40,816 bases of DNA from Irineochytrium annulatum (Eukaryota > Chytridiomycota > Chytridiomycetes > Chytridiales > Chytridiaceae): NCBI GenBank assembly GCA_027600665.1, contig JADGJL010000115.1, forward strand, positions 1 to 40,816, written 5' to 3'. Each line of letters begins with the position of its first letter. Positions within the stretch are counted from its first letter, which is position 1. The notes beneath the pieces were generated by a model, which did not search any database, was not told the DNA's origin, and saw nothing but the letters and a program-made list of their open reading frames with translations. Position numbers and translations under genes: made by a program. Of the stretch, positions 1-9,632 are shown one piece after another.

Positions 1-142
1 GATTGCGCCGGGACGGGACAGCGCCGATGTCCCGTTTCCGCGGGCCGGGATTGATCCCTGGTCTTCTTTTTTTTTTTGGTCATTCCGAACCCGCGGTTTC
101 GGGAATCCCGTCCCGAATTTTCGGGAAAACCCGACCCGTTGC
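1..142. repeat. CGGG/CCCG-rich inverted-repeat patch
   Basis: This stretch is dense in CGGG and CCCG words. It contains a perfect 8-bp hairpin stem, ACGGGACA at 13-20 and TGTCCCGT at 28-35, with a 7-nt loop. A T-run follows (about 69-78), and then shorter palindromes such as CGGGAATCCCG and CCCGAATTTTCGGG (about 100-126). No convincing coding frame is seen. It may be the end of a dispersed repeat cut by the window edge. Function unknown. Confidence 0.4.
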
Positions 143-300
143 GAACACTAAACCTGATGCTGCCGACCACCAATACAGCGACCTAGTGCTGCCAGCCATG
201 AGAGTGCCCCCGGTCGGCGCTGACCAGCAGATCCCTGACAGCGCCACCGTGCATGGAATTGCCCGGGATGTCCTCACGAACCCTCATCGCCCTTTAACTC

Positions 301-1519
301 TACGTTGACAACACAAGCGCTATTGTCGAGTCTGGGATAGTGGCCCTCCTCTCATCCAACCTGGCCAGCATAGCGGACAAGTACCTCGCCCTCATGAGTG
401 CCTTGTAGCAGATCTGGCTCGAGCGCTTGTGCCCAACCGGGGAGATCCGTGCGGCAGACACGAATTCGGTTGACGACGCGCTGGAGGCGGTGACCCGGAC
501 GGAGCGCCGTGCGGGCGTGTACGTGATGCGGGCGGACAACAAGGCGTATGTGGGCAGCACAAAGCGGATGGGATACCGGTGCCATCTCGAGCACCGCAGC
601 GTGACCTGCATTCGCAAAAGCGATGCTTTCAAGCGAAACGACGCATTTTTGAATGCCGTCAGTCTGACCCAGCACACCATCTTCTCGTGGAGGACGGGCG
701 CGCATACCGCCGATCTGCTATTGCTTGAGTAGGTGATCCTCGTGCTCGCTCGGACATACGTGGAGGAGGAGATGGATCGCGAGATGAAGGAGGTTGGGTT
801 TGGGTCGGACTGGGCTGCCGGGAACGATGCCAAATTGGGGCTTAATGGTTTATTCCCAATGCTCGGGAAGTGCTCAAAAGAGCAGCTGTCGGAAATTGGG
901 AAGAAGGGGAAGCTGACACCCACCGCAAAGACATGGCGGGCGTTACAGGGGTCCATTCACTTTGAAGCACGACAAACGCGTGTTCCACTTCAGCTTCAAC
1001 GGGTGCCGCATTACCATCCCAACAAGCCAGATACGGGCCCAGGTTGAAAACATTATGGATGAGATCAACCAACCTTTGCACATCCATGTATTTGTCGACT
1101 CAGTGGAGTCAAGATCCCAACCCTTCGTTCCTGATTCGAGGATGGGCGTGCATGCAGTCGCAGAGAATTGGGAGTTGTGGGTGGTCTTGCAAAATCACAA
1201 ACTGGAGACGAAGAAGTTGGATAAACGCGTGTTGCATGTGCATGACACGATGGAACAGGCGGAACTAATGAAGAAGAAGGAGATGATGATGACGAGGAGA
1301 GCTATGGCAGTGTCGAGGAGGAGAAGGAGGAGCCAGCACTGGCATCAGCGGATGAGATGGAGGAGGCGGAGGAACACGCAGATGCGGTTGTTGGTGAGGA
1401 CGTCCTCGCCCTATCGGTATGAGGAAGTAGAACCGGTGACGGCGGCGGGGGAGGGTTTAGAAGGGGAAAAAGAGAGCACGGCGGTCGTAACAAGAGCATG
1501 GAATGCAAATGTACAATGA
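301..1519 (+). pseudogene. Decayed GIY-YIG nuclease-like gene with acidic C-terminal tail
   Basis: Frame 1 from 301 reads as protein and contains a GIY-YIG-type core: GVY at 514-522, then YVGST from 547, a downstream Arg and His, and LLLLE, whose Glu codon is 727-729. In this nuclease family the Tyr, Arg and Glu residues carry out metal-dependent DNA strand cleavage. An in-frame TAG directly follows the Glu (730-732), and another TAG lies at 406-408. The frame resumes after the stop, shifts near 960 to frame 2 (residues such as VFHFSFNGCRITIP), shifts again near 1270 into an acidic Glu-rich stretch, and returns to frame 2 near 1415. The acidic tail and the 3' flank match the end of the gene at 39055. 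The breaks have no good splice sites, so I call it a pseudogene. The 5' end is unresolved. The nuclease assignment rests on short motifs only. Confidence 0.6.
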
Positions 1520-1849
1520 ATTTCACTAAAATAGGAACGCAAATTGCGATTGCAAAACTGTTAGCAGGCACAACACATTTCTTATTAAAAATTTTTTTTT
1601 ACTATAACTAGAACCCTCGCCGTCTCTCATGCCAAGCACCACCTTTGTTGCGAGCGCGCCAATGTGCTTGTCTTTTGATGCCTAAGCCGTGGCAGTGGTC
1701 CGGAACAGAAGGTGCCATTGGCTGGAGCATATCCAGGGCAAGGGAAGGCTGCCATCCGTAGTATCTTGCAACGATGTCCTCCTCGCGTCCACACCCCCCA
1801 AATTTCACGCAGCGCCAAACGAAGCATACCCACGCCCCTACCTGTAAAT

Positions 1850-2560
1850 GCCGTCGGATCCTCCACCCCAGCGTGTGGCACACCTCAACGAAGCTCCCAA
1901 GACAGGCTACGTCAGCATGGCCGAGGGGAACCCGGCTTCCAGGTCGTCGGCCCTCACTATGCCCGAGTCAAAAAAGGCGTGCGTGAGCTCCCACGGGTGA
2001 TTGTGCATCTCAGCGCCGTCTTGCGGACCATTCCCGCGTCCGACCACGGCCTCACGGCGTCAATAACGTCCATAAGGAGCCCAACATTCGCCATCCGCCT
2101 CCCAAGCATTTCGTCCTCATCGCCGATGAGGAACCTCGCAAAGTCGAGGCCAAAGAACACCCCCGCATCCCGCTCTTCTAGCAGCCACAGAGCTGATGCG
2201 ATTGGGCCGGGGTCCATCCTGACCCAGGGGAGCGGATCAAGCCGCGCAGATGTTCGTTCTTGCGGAGACTACGACATCGGGGACAAGATCAACGATACTG
2301 ATCGCGGCGGCCACAAAGGCCGGTTCGAGCTTGTAAAGATTCAATTGGGTACCGATGCAGGTTCGGTTGGCGGGGACGTCAGTGCCTAAGCATTGGCGCC
2401 GTTGGGACAGGAAGCAGTCGGCGATGTAGCAGAGGGTGTGTTCACCTGAGGATCAGCGGCCGGCTGGGACCCTTGGAGATGGGGATCTCGAACTTGGAAG
2501 GTCGCAGGGATGCATGCGGAGCCCGATCGTGCGTGATGATGTTGTAAGGGAGAGCGCAAA
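1850..2560 (-). pseudogene. Decayed gene of unknown function
   Basis: The minus strand carries protein-like segments in alternating frames. From the 5' end these include SLPYNIITHDRAPHASL and KFEIPISKGPSRPLILR (about 2450-2555), then TLCYIADCFLSQRRQCLGTD and LNLYKLEPAFVAAAISIVDL (about 2255-2445), then LLEERDAGVFFGLDFARFL and VGLLMDVIDAVRPWSD (about 2010-2200), and lastly WELTHAFFDSGIVRADDLE (about 1935-1995), which runs into a TAG. The composition is that of a folded protein, but at least three frame changes and several stops interrupt it. I do not recognise the family. Introns could explain one or two of the frame changes, but not the in-frame stops. Confidence 0.4.
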
Positions 2561-2864
2561 AATTTCTGGACACGGGGCGGCACGCGCAATGCACGAGTCA
2601 ATGTTGGTAGAGCGAAGGACTGTAAATGTGCATAGTGCATCTGGATGTCATCGGATTGAAAAAGAGATGCCCAACCCCCCAACACCAGCGTGACGTGTTT
2701 GCATGGGCCTCTAATTAGATACACCGAATTCCTCAATCGATAGTCGTTGCCAGCTCCATTTGTCAGCGGTACATGGCAAACATTTATTCAAGACATTACG
2801 AGTCCATTGACAGGAAGCAGAATGTCAACAACATATACCTTGATAGCCAGGAAACTGACATGTC

Positions 2865-2943
2865 CCCTCGGTAGCTCACCTGGTAGAGCATCTGACCAGG
2901 AGGTAGCCTGTTCGATCCAGGCCCGAGGGAATTTTTTTTTTTT
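2865..2943 (+). other. tRNA-like pseudogene or tRNA-derived element with T-tail
   Basis: Acceptor strand CCCTCGG (2865-2871) pairs fully with CCGAGGG (2923-2929), followed by discriminator A. A D-arm is present: GCTC (2874-2877), loop, GAGC (2886-2889). The T-arm is intact: GCCTG (2906-2910), loop TTCGATC, CAGGC (2918-2922). Box A (TAGCTCACCTGG) and box B (GTTCGATCC) are near consensus. Only 15 nt (2891-2905) lie where an anticodon arm plus variable loop should be about 22, and no 5-bp anticodon stem forms. It is therefore not a functional tRNA as it stands. A run of about 12 T follows at once, as expected for a Pol III terminator or a SINE tail. Confidence 0.6.
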
Positions 2944-3739
2944 GGTTTTTTTTGCTGTGGAGATGAGCGAGTGGGATTTAATTCATATTCGGTTATCACT
3001 TTTATGTTTGCCGCAATATCTTGAGGTGGCCATTAAAATCTGTAGGCCGTTATCACATCGTGAACACTCCTCGCGTCTTTATGCCTGCTCGCTTGATTGC
3101 CTTGATCGTCTCCTCCAGGCGCGACGCGGAAGGCTGGATGCCGGCGAGCAGGCGCCCAACGGGAGCCTCCGGGGCATCCCTCCACTCGTCAACGTCAGGC
3201 GACGGAAAAAGATGGACAGAATGACAGCGAGCGCTGGGGTTTTGACACTGCGGATGAAGGACTTGGCACCTGCCTAGTATGCGGTGGAGTCGCCTCATCT
3301 GTTCGTGAACAAGATTTCAAATTAACTTGGCGCAGAACCTCGTTTTAGGATCAACATTCATTTTTTAATTATTTCACACTATAGTGAATGAAGAAAACAA
3401 TCCAGAATAGCTCAAGCGGGAAAATGCGTAAACTAAAGCAATATCTATAAGCCCGCCGAAAGTGACAATATTACAGACGAAGAGAGCACCGATAACGAGT
3501 GAAAAAATCGAAGAGCACAAATTAGGGTTGAGAGATGTTTTTGCCATAAGTGGTGCCAAAATGCAAGTAAGCAGTCCATCCAATAAACTTATGACGTAAA
3601 GAGTAAAGACGACAATAACGCCCTGGTTGAACAACCAAAATAATGAAAATGGGAGTTGGCAGCAAAAAAGCGAGGGAAGTGGTCTGCGAGGATGATGACT
3701 ACGAGTCCGTCACGGGATAGGTAGGATAAACCAAGCCAT
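2944..3739. other. Region without a supported gene
   Basis: Between the tRNA-like element and the eEF3 pseudogene no gene can be supported. A short minus-strand stretch at about 3060-3200 (for example GRLLAGIQPSASRLEETIKA) looks protein-like but has no extension or recognisable family. An AT-rich hydrophobic minus-strand frame at 3374-3634 lies just beyond the eEF3 stop and has no support as a gene. Confidence 0.4.
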
Positions 3740-5386
3740 CTATAGTTCCTCGTCATCATCCAAGTCCGCAATCTTCTTATTCTTAAGCATCTTCTCCTTC
3801 CTCGTGAGTTTCTTCGTGCTCTCGACCTCCTCGACGTTGCCGAACGCGTCGACCATCGTCTTCTCCTCCTACAACCCAATCTTCTCCTTGTCCTTGGTTT
3901 CCTTTGCGCCGGTGATCGTGAGCGACCGGCGTCGACGAACCGCTGCTCCTGGCAGATGTGCTTAGCGAAGGCGTGGTTGTGGGTGATGAGGATGACGCCG
4001 CCGCCATAGTCCTTGATCGCGCCCGCGAGGGCACCGAGGGAGTCGTGGTCGAGGAAGTTGGTGGGCTCGTCCATGATCAGCATTTGCGGGTTAAACCACA
4101 TGGCGGCCGCGAGGACGACCTTGACCTTCTGACCACCGGACAGACCCCTCATCCTCGAGTGGGAACCGAATTCGGCGGGCAGACCGCAGTCCTCAAGCTG
4201 GATCTCGACGTTCTTCTGCGTGAGCGGGCGGATGTACATGCGGCCTTTGCGGCCCCCTTGTCATCGTAAGCCTGGACTTGAATCTGGTAGCCCTAACTCT
4301 TGAGCTTCTCCCGCGTCATCCACAGGTTGTCGTCCCACGACTTGCCGACCCACTTGATCTTATACTCATACGACGTCGTCTCCTTGGGACTACCGACGAT
4401 GTCCTCCGTGACTTACGATGCTGAGCACCTGGGCCATCTGCTTCTCGTCCTCCTCCGTCATTTAACGCGTTTGCTTCTGCGCCAGCTCACAGTCCTCCCC
4501 GTACGCGTACCGCCACCGGATGTAATCGTTGGCGGTTTGTCGAATGCTGCTCGATGTGGTGGAAGGCGTGCCGGGCAACCTCCGTGAGACGAAGGTTGGG
4601 ATGCTTTTGGACGCCACCGTCCTGGGGCCGACCTCACCGGTCAAGCACTTGATCACGGTGGACCTGCCGGCGCCGTTGGGGCCAACGATGGCGATACGGG
4701 AGTTGAGGGAGCACTGGAAAAAGATGCCCAAGAGGAGGGGTACCGACCTTGGACATTTTAATGGCCTTGTCCTTCGACACTTCACCCTCGAGGAACCCGG
4801 GCTCGGGGAACTTGAACTTGATGAGGGACGCATCGAGGTTGTAGTAGGCGGCGGCCTCGGGCTTCATCTCGACAATTTAGCAGGTTGCCCTTGTAAGGTC
4901 TTCAGCTTCCGCTTCTCGTAGTGGATGATGTGGGTGTAGACGCGGTCGAAAAAGCCAGAGTCGTGCGAGACAATCATGCTGGTGACGTGCTTGAGAGAGG
5001 CGAGGTAGGAATGGAGCCAAGCGACGTTGGCAACGTCCAAGTGGTTCGCGGGCTCGTCAAGCAACATAATGTCCAAGTTCAAAATCATGGCACGAGCAAG
5101 CTCGAGCTTCATCTTCCAACTGATTAAAAGCGAGTTAGCAAAGGGATTCATCAGCAGAACACATAAAGCAGAAGTACAAACCCGCCAGAAAGGGCCCGAC
5201 AGCCTGCGAGATCCTGTCGTTGTCGAAGCCAACGCTCCTGAGCGTCTTCTCAACGGTCTCACGGTCAGCGCACTCCTTAACCTTGACGTCGTTCGCAATG
5301 AAGTCGAGGACGGGGAAGTCGTCCTCCTCAGCCTGCAAGTCGTGCTCGACGAAAACGGTCTTAAGCTCCTCCGGCGGTGGGAAGTT
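3740..5386 (-). pseudogene. TEF3: Translation elongation factor eEF3 pseudogene, 5'-truncated
   Basis: eEF3 is the fungal ribosome-associated ABC-F ATPase that helps release E-site tRNA. The copy starts inside ABC1, just after where Walker A should be (ELKTVFVEHDL...VLDFIANDVK). It continues with an intron at 5120-5181, WKMKLELARAM, Walker B IMLLDEPANHLD, the inter-domain KFPEPGFLEG, ABC2 Walker A GPNGAGRST, the chromodomain-like insert (YEYKIKWVGKSWDDN), LSGGQKVKVVLAA and MLIMDEPTNFLDHDSLGAL, and ends with the native-type tail KKIADLDDDEEL and TAG (3740-3742). Defects are loss of the HEAT and four-helix regions and of the first half of ABC1, frameshifts near 4866 and 4740, a TAA after AQKQTR (about 4460), a TAG in the insert, Walker A Lys changed to Arg, and the ABC1 signature changed to FLAGW. 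The retained intron argues against a retrocopy. A functional gene must lie elsewhere. Confidence 0.93.
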
Positions 5387-5574
5387 CTCCATCACGTACT
5401 TGACGGGCTATGGTACATACAGTCGACGAGTCATCTACAAATCTGCAAGACGAGAAAAGCGGAGGGGGCGACGGGAGATTTTGAACAGATAGCGAAGGTT
5501 TTTTTTTCTCACCAAATAAACTAGAATACTCCGATAAATGGAGCTAAACAGATGGTTGCTGCAACTACAGAGCT

Positions 5575-8144
5575 TTACTCCGCCAAAGCCTTGACAAAGG
5601 CCTCGTGCTTTTTCTCCATGTGCTGCTTGAACGTCTTCTTATCGGCCCAACCGTCGGGCTTCTGGTCGCATGCGATGCAGAAAAATTTCTTCTTTGCCAT
5701 GTCAAAAGAAGTCTCGATAAGCTTGTTGAAAGTCGTAACGCCGACGTGGTCACCGCGGATAACGTGCATGCACATCTTCTCAGAATCAAAGAACGTATTT
5801 AGTTGAGATTCACTCGCTCCCTCCGGGTTAAACACGCACAGGCGGCAGGTCGACTTGTTATGGCTGGCGGATCCGAGAGTCCTCCACAAATTGATAAGAA
5901 TAGCTCGCATCTCCAGGCTCATTCTAGTCAGCTCGGCCTCTGACTTCCCCGTCTCTATACTCGCAAAATCGTTGCCTGTATCCCCTTCCACAATGAGGCT
6001 TTCGTTTTCATCCAGCTTAGCAGCCAATGCCTCTAATGGTGACATCCTGTCCTCCGATTCATTTGGTTCCAAATCATCATCTTCATCCAGGTGTACCTCC
6101 TCGTCGTTTTCAACACCCGCAGGCTCAATAGCACGAGCAATGGCACCCACAGTGCCCTCTTGATGTTCCGACGTTCCCTTAGCTCCTCAGCCGCCCTTGT
6201 CGTTCCCGTCGGAAGTGTGAAGAGGGTCGTCGGCTTCTTAGACTCGTCAAGCAGTTTCTTCAGCCCCTCTACAGTCTGATACTGGCCCTCCTCCTGCCAC
6301 TGCTTGTCGAACTCCCGTTGCAAAGCCCGCCGGTGACGCTTCAAAACGGTCTTCCTTTTGAGTGCAATGGCCTTCAGGAATCCTCCAGCGGTGTTCCGAT
6401 CATTGACGCTGTTCAGACACCAGTGCACCCAAGTTTTCGGAAGGTCGTCGTCTTCATCGCCGGGAGCCTCCCAGTCTTCAGCAGATGTAGCGAGATATTC
6501 CATGACTGCCTTCATAGTGGTGCGCCGCTCAAACTCAAACCTGGCCTTAAGGGCAGCGCAAATCTCCACATATGCATCCTCCCAGGCCTGAACTTCCTCA
6601 GAATCGTGAAACCCAGCGTCAACATGATCATGCCGTTTCCTCTCATCCGGCAATGGGCCCCGGTTCACAATAGCAGGGGCCGACTTCTCCTGCCTCCTCG
6701 TCATTCGATCTGCAGCCTCCTTGTTCGGGTCGAGACGAATAGTCGTAAGATCCTGATCCCCAAGTCCGTAATCGTAATATGCATAAGAAAGATTCTTTGA
6801 TGCTATATGCCCTGCAAATTGCTTCGCAGTTTCGATCGACTTCTCGCGCCCCACGGCTGTGATAAATTCGCGTCTAAAACAATACATCGTAGCTAGGGAC
6901 GTCAACCCGACCTGCCGGCAGGACTCTTTCAAAGGTGGGTTTAGTGACGTCGCCAGCAAACCAACTTCTGAGAGCTCCTCCGTATTGGCCCCCCTTTGGG
7001 CAACGAAGACAGGCAGGTTCCTCTTAACGTCATCCATCCTCAAAATGGCATTGCTAGATCCGAGGGCGTCCTCAACAGGCCCTGCAACGATGCCGCGTTC
7101 GACCGCGAGGAGGAGGAGGAGGAGAGGTAGGTCTAGATGACCTTTATCTGGATTCTTCGGATGCTCCATCGTAAATGAAATGCCATTAAAACGGCCAGAA
7201 CTTGCGGAATGTAGATTACGTTGCCCTTTCAGCCATAGGAAGTTGATCGCAACTTTCACCCCGGAGTCGGCATCTGTGACCCGGTGAAACGTGATATCTC
7301 TCCACAGTAACCTGAATACAACGTTAGCACACGCCTCAAAGGAGAGCTCACGTTTTCTCCGCCTTCTTATCGCCTTCCTCCTTCTCATATCCTCTGGAGT
7401 AAGCGATTGTTCCGGGCCTCACTCCACACATGAATGACATTAACCAAGCAATATAATGTTGCTTAAACCATGAAACTCGATGAGTTTTATTACTGCAAAG
7501 GAAGGTATAAGGCACTTTGAACGATATAGAGACAAAGATACTTACAAAACGTAGTCGAATAACAGCCGTAGCTCCGGTTCCCCGAAAAAATAGCGCTCCC
7601 GCCGTCCCGTCTCCAAGTTGTATTCATCTGCCAGCTGCTGAATTTTGCCCCCGAGTTTGATGCTCCATTCTTGGTACAGGCCCACAAGCCCGTTTGAAAA
7701 CTCCCAGATTGCGTAAAACCACATAGCTTCAACACGTTGGCGAAGGGATCCTGCCTTGATCATCTCCCCAATCATACCCTTGGTGACGGAGCTCATCAAG
7801 AGCCCCGTTATGTACTCGGCAACACGGTCGATGACGATATCGCGCTGAAAATGGCGAGAGAAAACCTCCTCATCAGACACGCTATCGTCAATCCGATAAA
7901 GGCCTCTCATAACCACTATGAACTCTTTGCGGAAAGTCCGACGCCTTTGGACGGTCGAAGGCGCATCGCCGGAATAATACTTCACAATCTTTGCTTCTGT
8001 AGGTTCAGTGCACAGTCAGTAAATTGGCATCCCTCCAAGCTACATTGAAAACGCCGGCGCCTTACTTTCAATGATGTCTTCCTTAGCGTTGGCGACGTCC
8101 CGCTGAAGGGCGAGCAAGCGCTTGTTCTGCTTCGGCTTCGGCAT
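5575..8144 (-). CDS. DUF3435-type tyrosine recombinase with C-terminal zinc fingers
   Basis: Five exons give about 770 residues: 8066-8144, 7546-7996, 7352-7492, 6273-7311 and 5575-6177. The first introns have strong sites (donors GTAAGG, GTAAGT, GTGAGC; a TGCTAAC branch site in the third). The last, GTAGAG to CTAAG (6178-6272), is inferred because the frame changes there; a frameshift is the alternative. Recombinase landmarks in order are CGVRPGTI (first catalytic Arg), a beta-strand region ending FLWLKGQ, MYCFRREF (second Arg), and AGHIASKNLSYAYYDYG (His and likely Tyr nucleophile). This layout matches fungal DUF3435 proteins, the group that includes Starship captains and is related to Crypton recombinases. 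The C-terminus has two C-x2-C...H-x(4-5)-H units, CRLC...HVIRGDH and CIAC...HMEKKH. Expected activity is DNA strand exchange through a 3'-phosphotyrosine. No clear stops or decay are seen, unlike the neighbours at lower coordinates. Whether it is mobile is inference. Confidence 0.82.
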
Positions 8145-8517
8145 GGCGAGCGAGTGCGAATGAGCGTCGAAACGGTTGAGCCGGTGGCGGACGAGATCAA
8201 AGCACCAGCATGCCTGGAGACGGCAGAGAGAAGACAGGTGCCAACAGAGTACAGGACTGTGAGCTGTGGGCTGGGCTGTAATGAGCAATGGAACTTACCA
8301 AATTTGACCCTATCCACTGCGATTACCTGAAAGTAAATTCTTTCCTAGAGTGGAGGCGTTTGAGACGCTCGTGCCTTCTTCGTCCCCTCCTCCTTCCCTT
8401 TCCCGATGGCCGCTTCCGACGTACTCCTCCCCAATTTTATAAGCCGCAACCCTCGACGCCTCCGTCATCTCGCGGTTTGTGCAATGCCAGACCGCTTGAC
8501 AGCGACGTTGCGGCATC
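8145..8517. promoter_or_regulatory. Shared divergent upstream region
   Basis: These 373 bp separate the start codons of the recombinase (minus) and the unknown gene (plus). The two open reading frames here do not look like protein. If the recombinase is a captain-type gene, the outer edge of its element would fall in this interval. I see no obvious terminal repeat. Confidence 0.4.
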
Positions 8518-9426
8518 ATGACCTCGAGCGACGAGCCGGAAACGACACGACGTCAGCGGGATGCGAAGCAGCTATTTGACACGTTTCAAATAATCGGCTT
8601 GTATGTGAACACAAAATGTCAAGTGAGAACCAGGACGCTGTCCTCCAGGTGGTGTTCGCGTACAAGCTCGGCAGGCTCGCACCGAGCACACAGGACGCCG
8701 CCATAGCACTTGAGATCTGCGAGAAGGGTACCCTGACCGCCAGGTGGCCAGCCGGGGCGTCGCTGGGCAACATTCCCACGGTGTACCTCCTAGCCTTCCT
8801 CCTCCCGGCCGCCGCCTCCTCTATCGATGGCACCGCAGAGAAGCTCTCGGTCGCAGAGTACCTGACCTTAATCGCCCGTGGCATGCGCCGGTTCGTGCTG
8901 GACTTGGACGCTCGCCTTGTGGCGACGGCGGCTCGGGTGGCGGCGGCTGCCGCAACCGGTCGTCCGCTGGACCTGGTTGACCTCGCTGACGTCGTCACAC
9001 TCAGGGCCGCCGCGCAAATCTCGGTCATTGACACATTCGAGACCCCGTCCTCATACTTCGACAACCTAGTTCAACATCTCGAAGTCCCAGGGCCGTCGGC
9101 AGTGAAGGACGCGCTTTTGCTCGCGCATGCTATCCGCGTCAAACTCGAGCTCTGGAGTTCAACTGGCCCCGCCCGGGAGCTGGACAGGAGGAGGGAGAAG
9201 GAGAACAAGAAGTCCGTGGCAAAGGTAACAAAATTGAGGCCGATAATGACAGTGCTCATCAACCACATTTTCTATTCAGAGGAAAAAGGAGAGAGAGGCG
9301 GAGAACGAGAACGAGGGGACGGTGGAGACGGTGAAGGGTGATGAGGGCGAGGAGAACGCGAAGAAGGGCGCAAGGAAGAAGCGGGCCACGTTTAACAATG
9401 TGACAAACATTGTAGGCAAACAATGA
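8518..9426 (+). CDS. Unknown helical protein with charged C-terminus
   Basis: An open frame from ATG 8616 gives a protein rich in Ala and Leu, for example LEICEKGTLTARWPAG, IPTVYLLAFLLPAAASS and VAEYLTLIARGMRRFVLDLD, ending with a Lys/Glu-rich tail (RKKEREAENENE...KKRATFNNVTNIVGKQ). The tail is reached by a clear intron at 9225-9279 (GTAACA...TTCAG). An upstream ATG at 8518 could add MTSSDEPETTRRQRDAKQ through a very short intron near 8607-8650, so the true start is 8518 or 8616. The central region is mostly amphipathic helix with no signal peptide. I do not recognise the family. Confidence 0.7.
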
Positions 9427-9483
9427 CAGAGCAACACAATGATTACCAAAATCAAAACATATGATGTCCAAACTTTTCATGTC

Positions 9484-9632
9484 CCCTCGGTGTCCCCCGG
9501 TACACTGTAACAGGAGTAGTGTGTTTATCTGAAACTCGTACAACGTATGTAACGTATGTCTGGCGGGAAGCATGCAGATGTCCTGTTGTGATGTCACCGG
9601 ATCGATCCCGGTTCGAGGGACAAAATTTTTTT
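9484..9632 (+). other. Second tRNA-like element with internal insertion and T-tail
   Basis: It starts with the same CATGTCCCCTCGGT (9478-9491) as the element at 2859-2872. Acceptor strand CCCTCGG (9484-9490) pairs with TCGAGGG (9613-9619, one G-T wobble), followed by A. The T-arm is ACCGG (9596-9600), loop ATCGATC, CCGGT (9608-9612), with a box-B-like GATCGATCC. GGTA...AACAGGAGTAG resembles the same part of the first element, after which about 75 nt of extra sequence precede the T-arm. The D-arm is degenerate. CAAAA and a run of 9 T follow. It is either a tRNA pseudogene with an insertion or a tRNA-derived SINE copy. Confidence 0.5.

Noticed and set aside
406..732. In-frame TAG codons in the GIY-YIG-like gene as evidence of stop reassignment
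   Set aside because: Intact genes in the window (ADK, ODAD4, SCC3) use TAG as their true stop, and the locus also has frameshifts, so decay is the simpler reading.
301..1300. Mitochondrial origin of the GIY-YIG-like gene (chytrid mitochondria can read TAG as Leu)
   Set aside because: The region is GC-rich and linked to a nuclear-type acidic tail. Nothing AT-rich or mitochondrial surrounds it.
3374..3634. Hydrophobic minus-strand frame as a membrane protein gene
   Set aside because: It is AT-rich, starts inside the eEF3 pseudogene 3' flank, and has no recognisable family or start context.
5575..8144. Calling a complete Starship element
   Set aside because: I see no terminal repeats or target-site duplications, and no defined cargo. 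Only the recombinase is supported.
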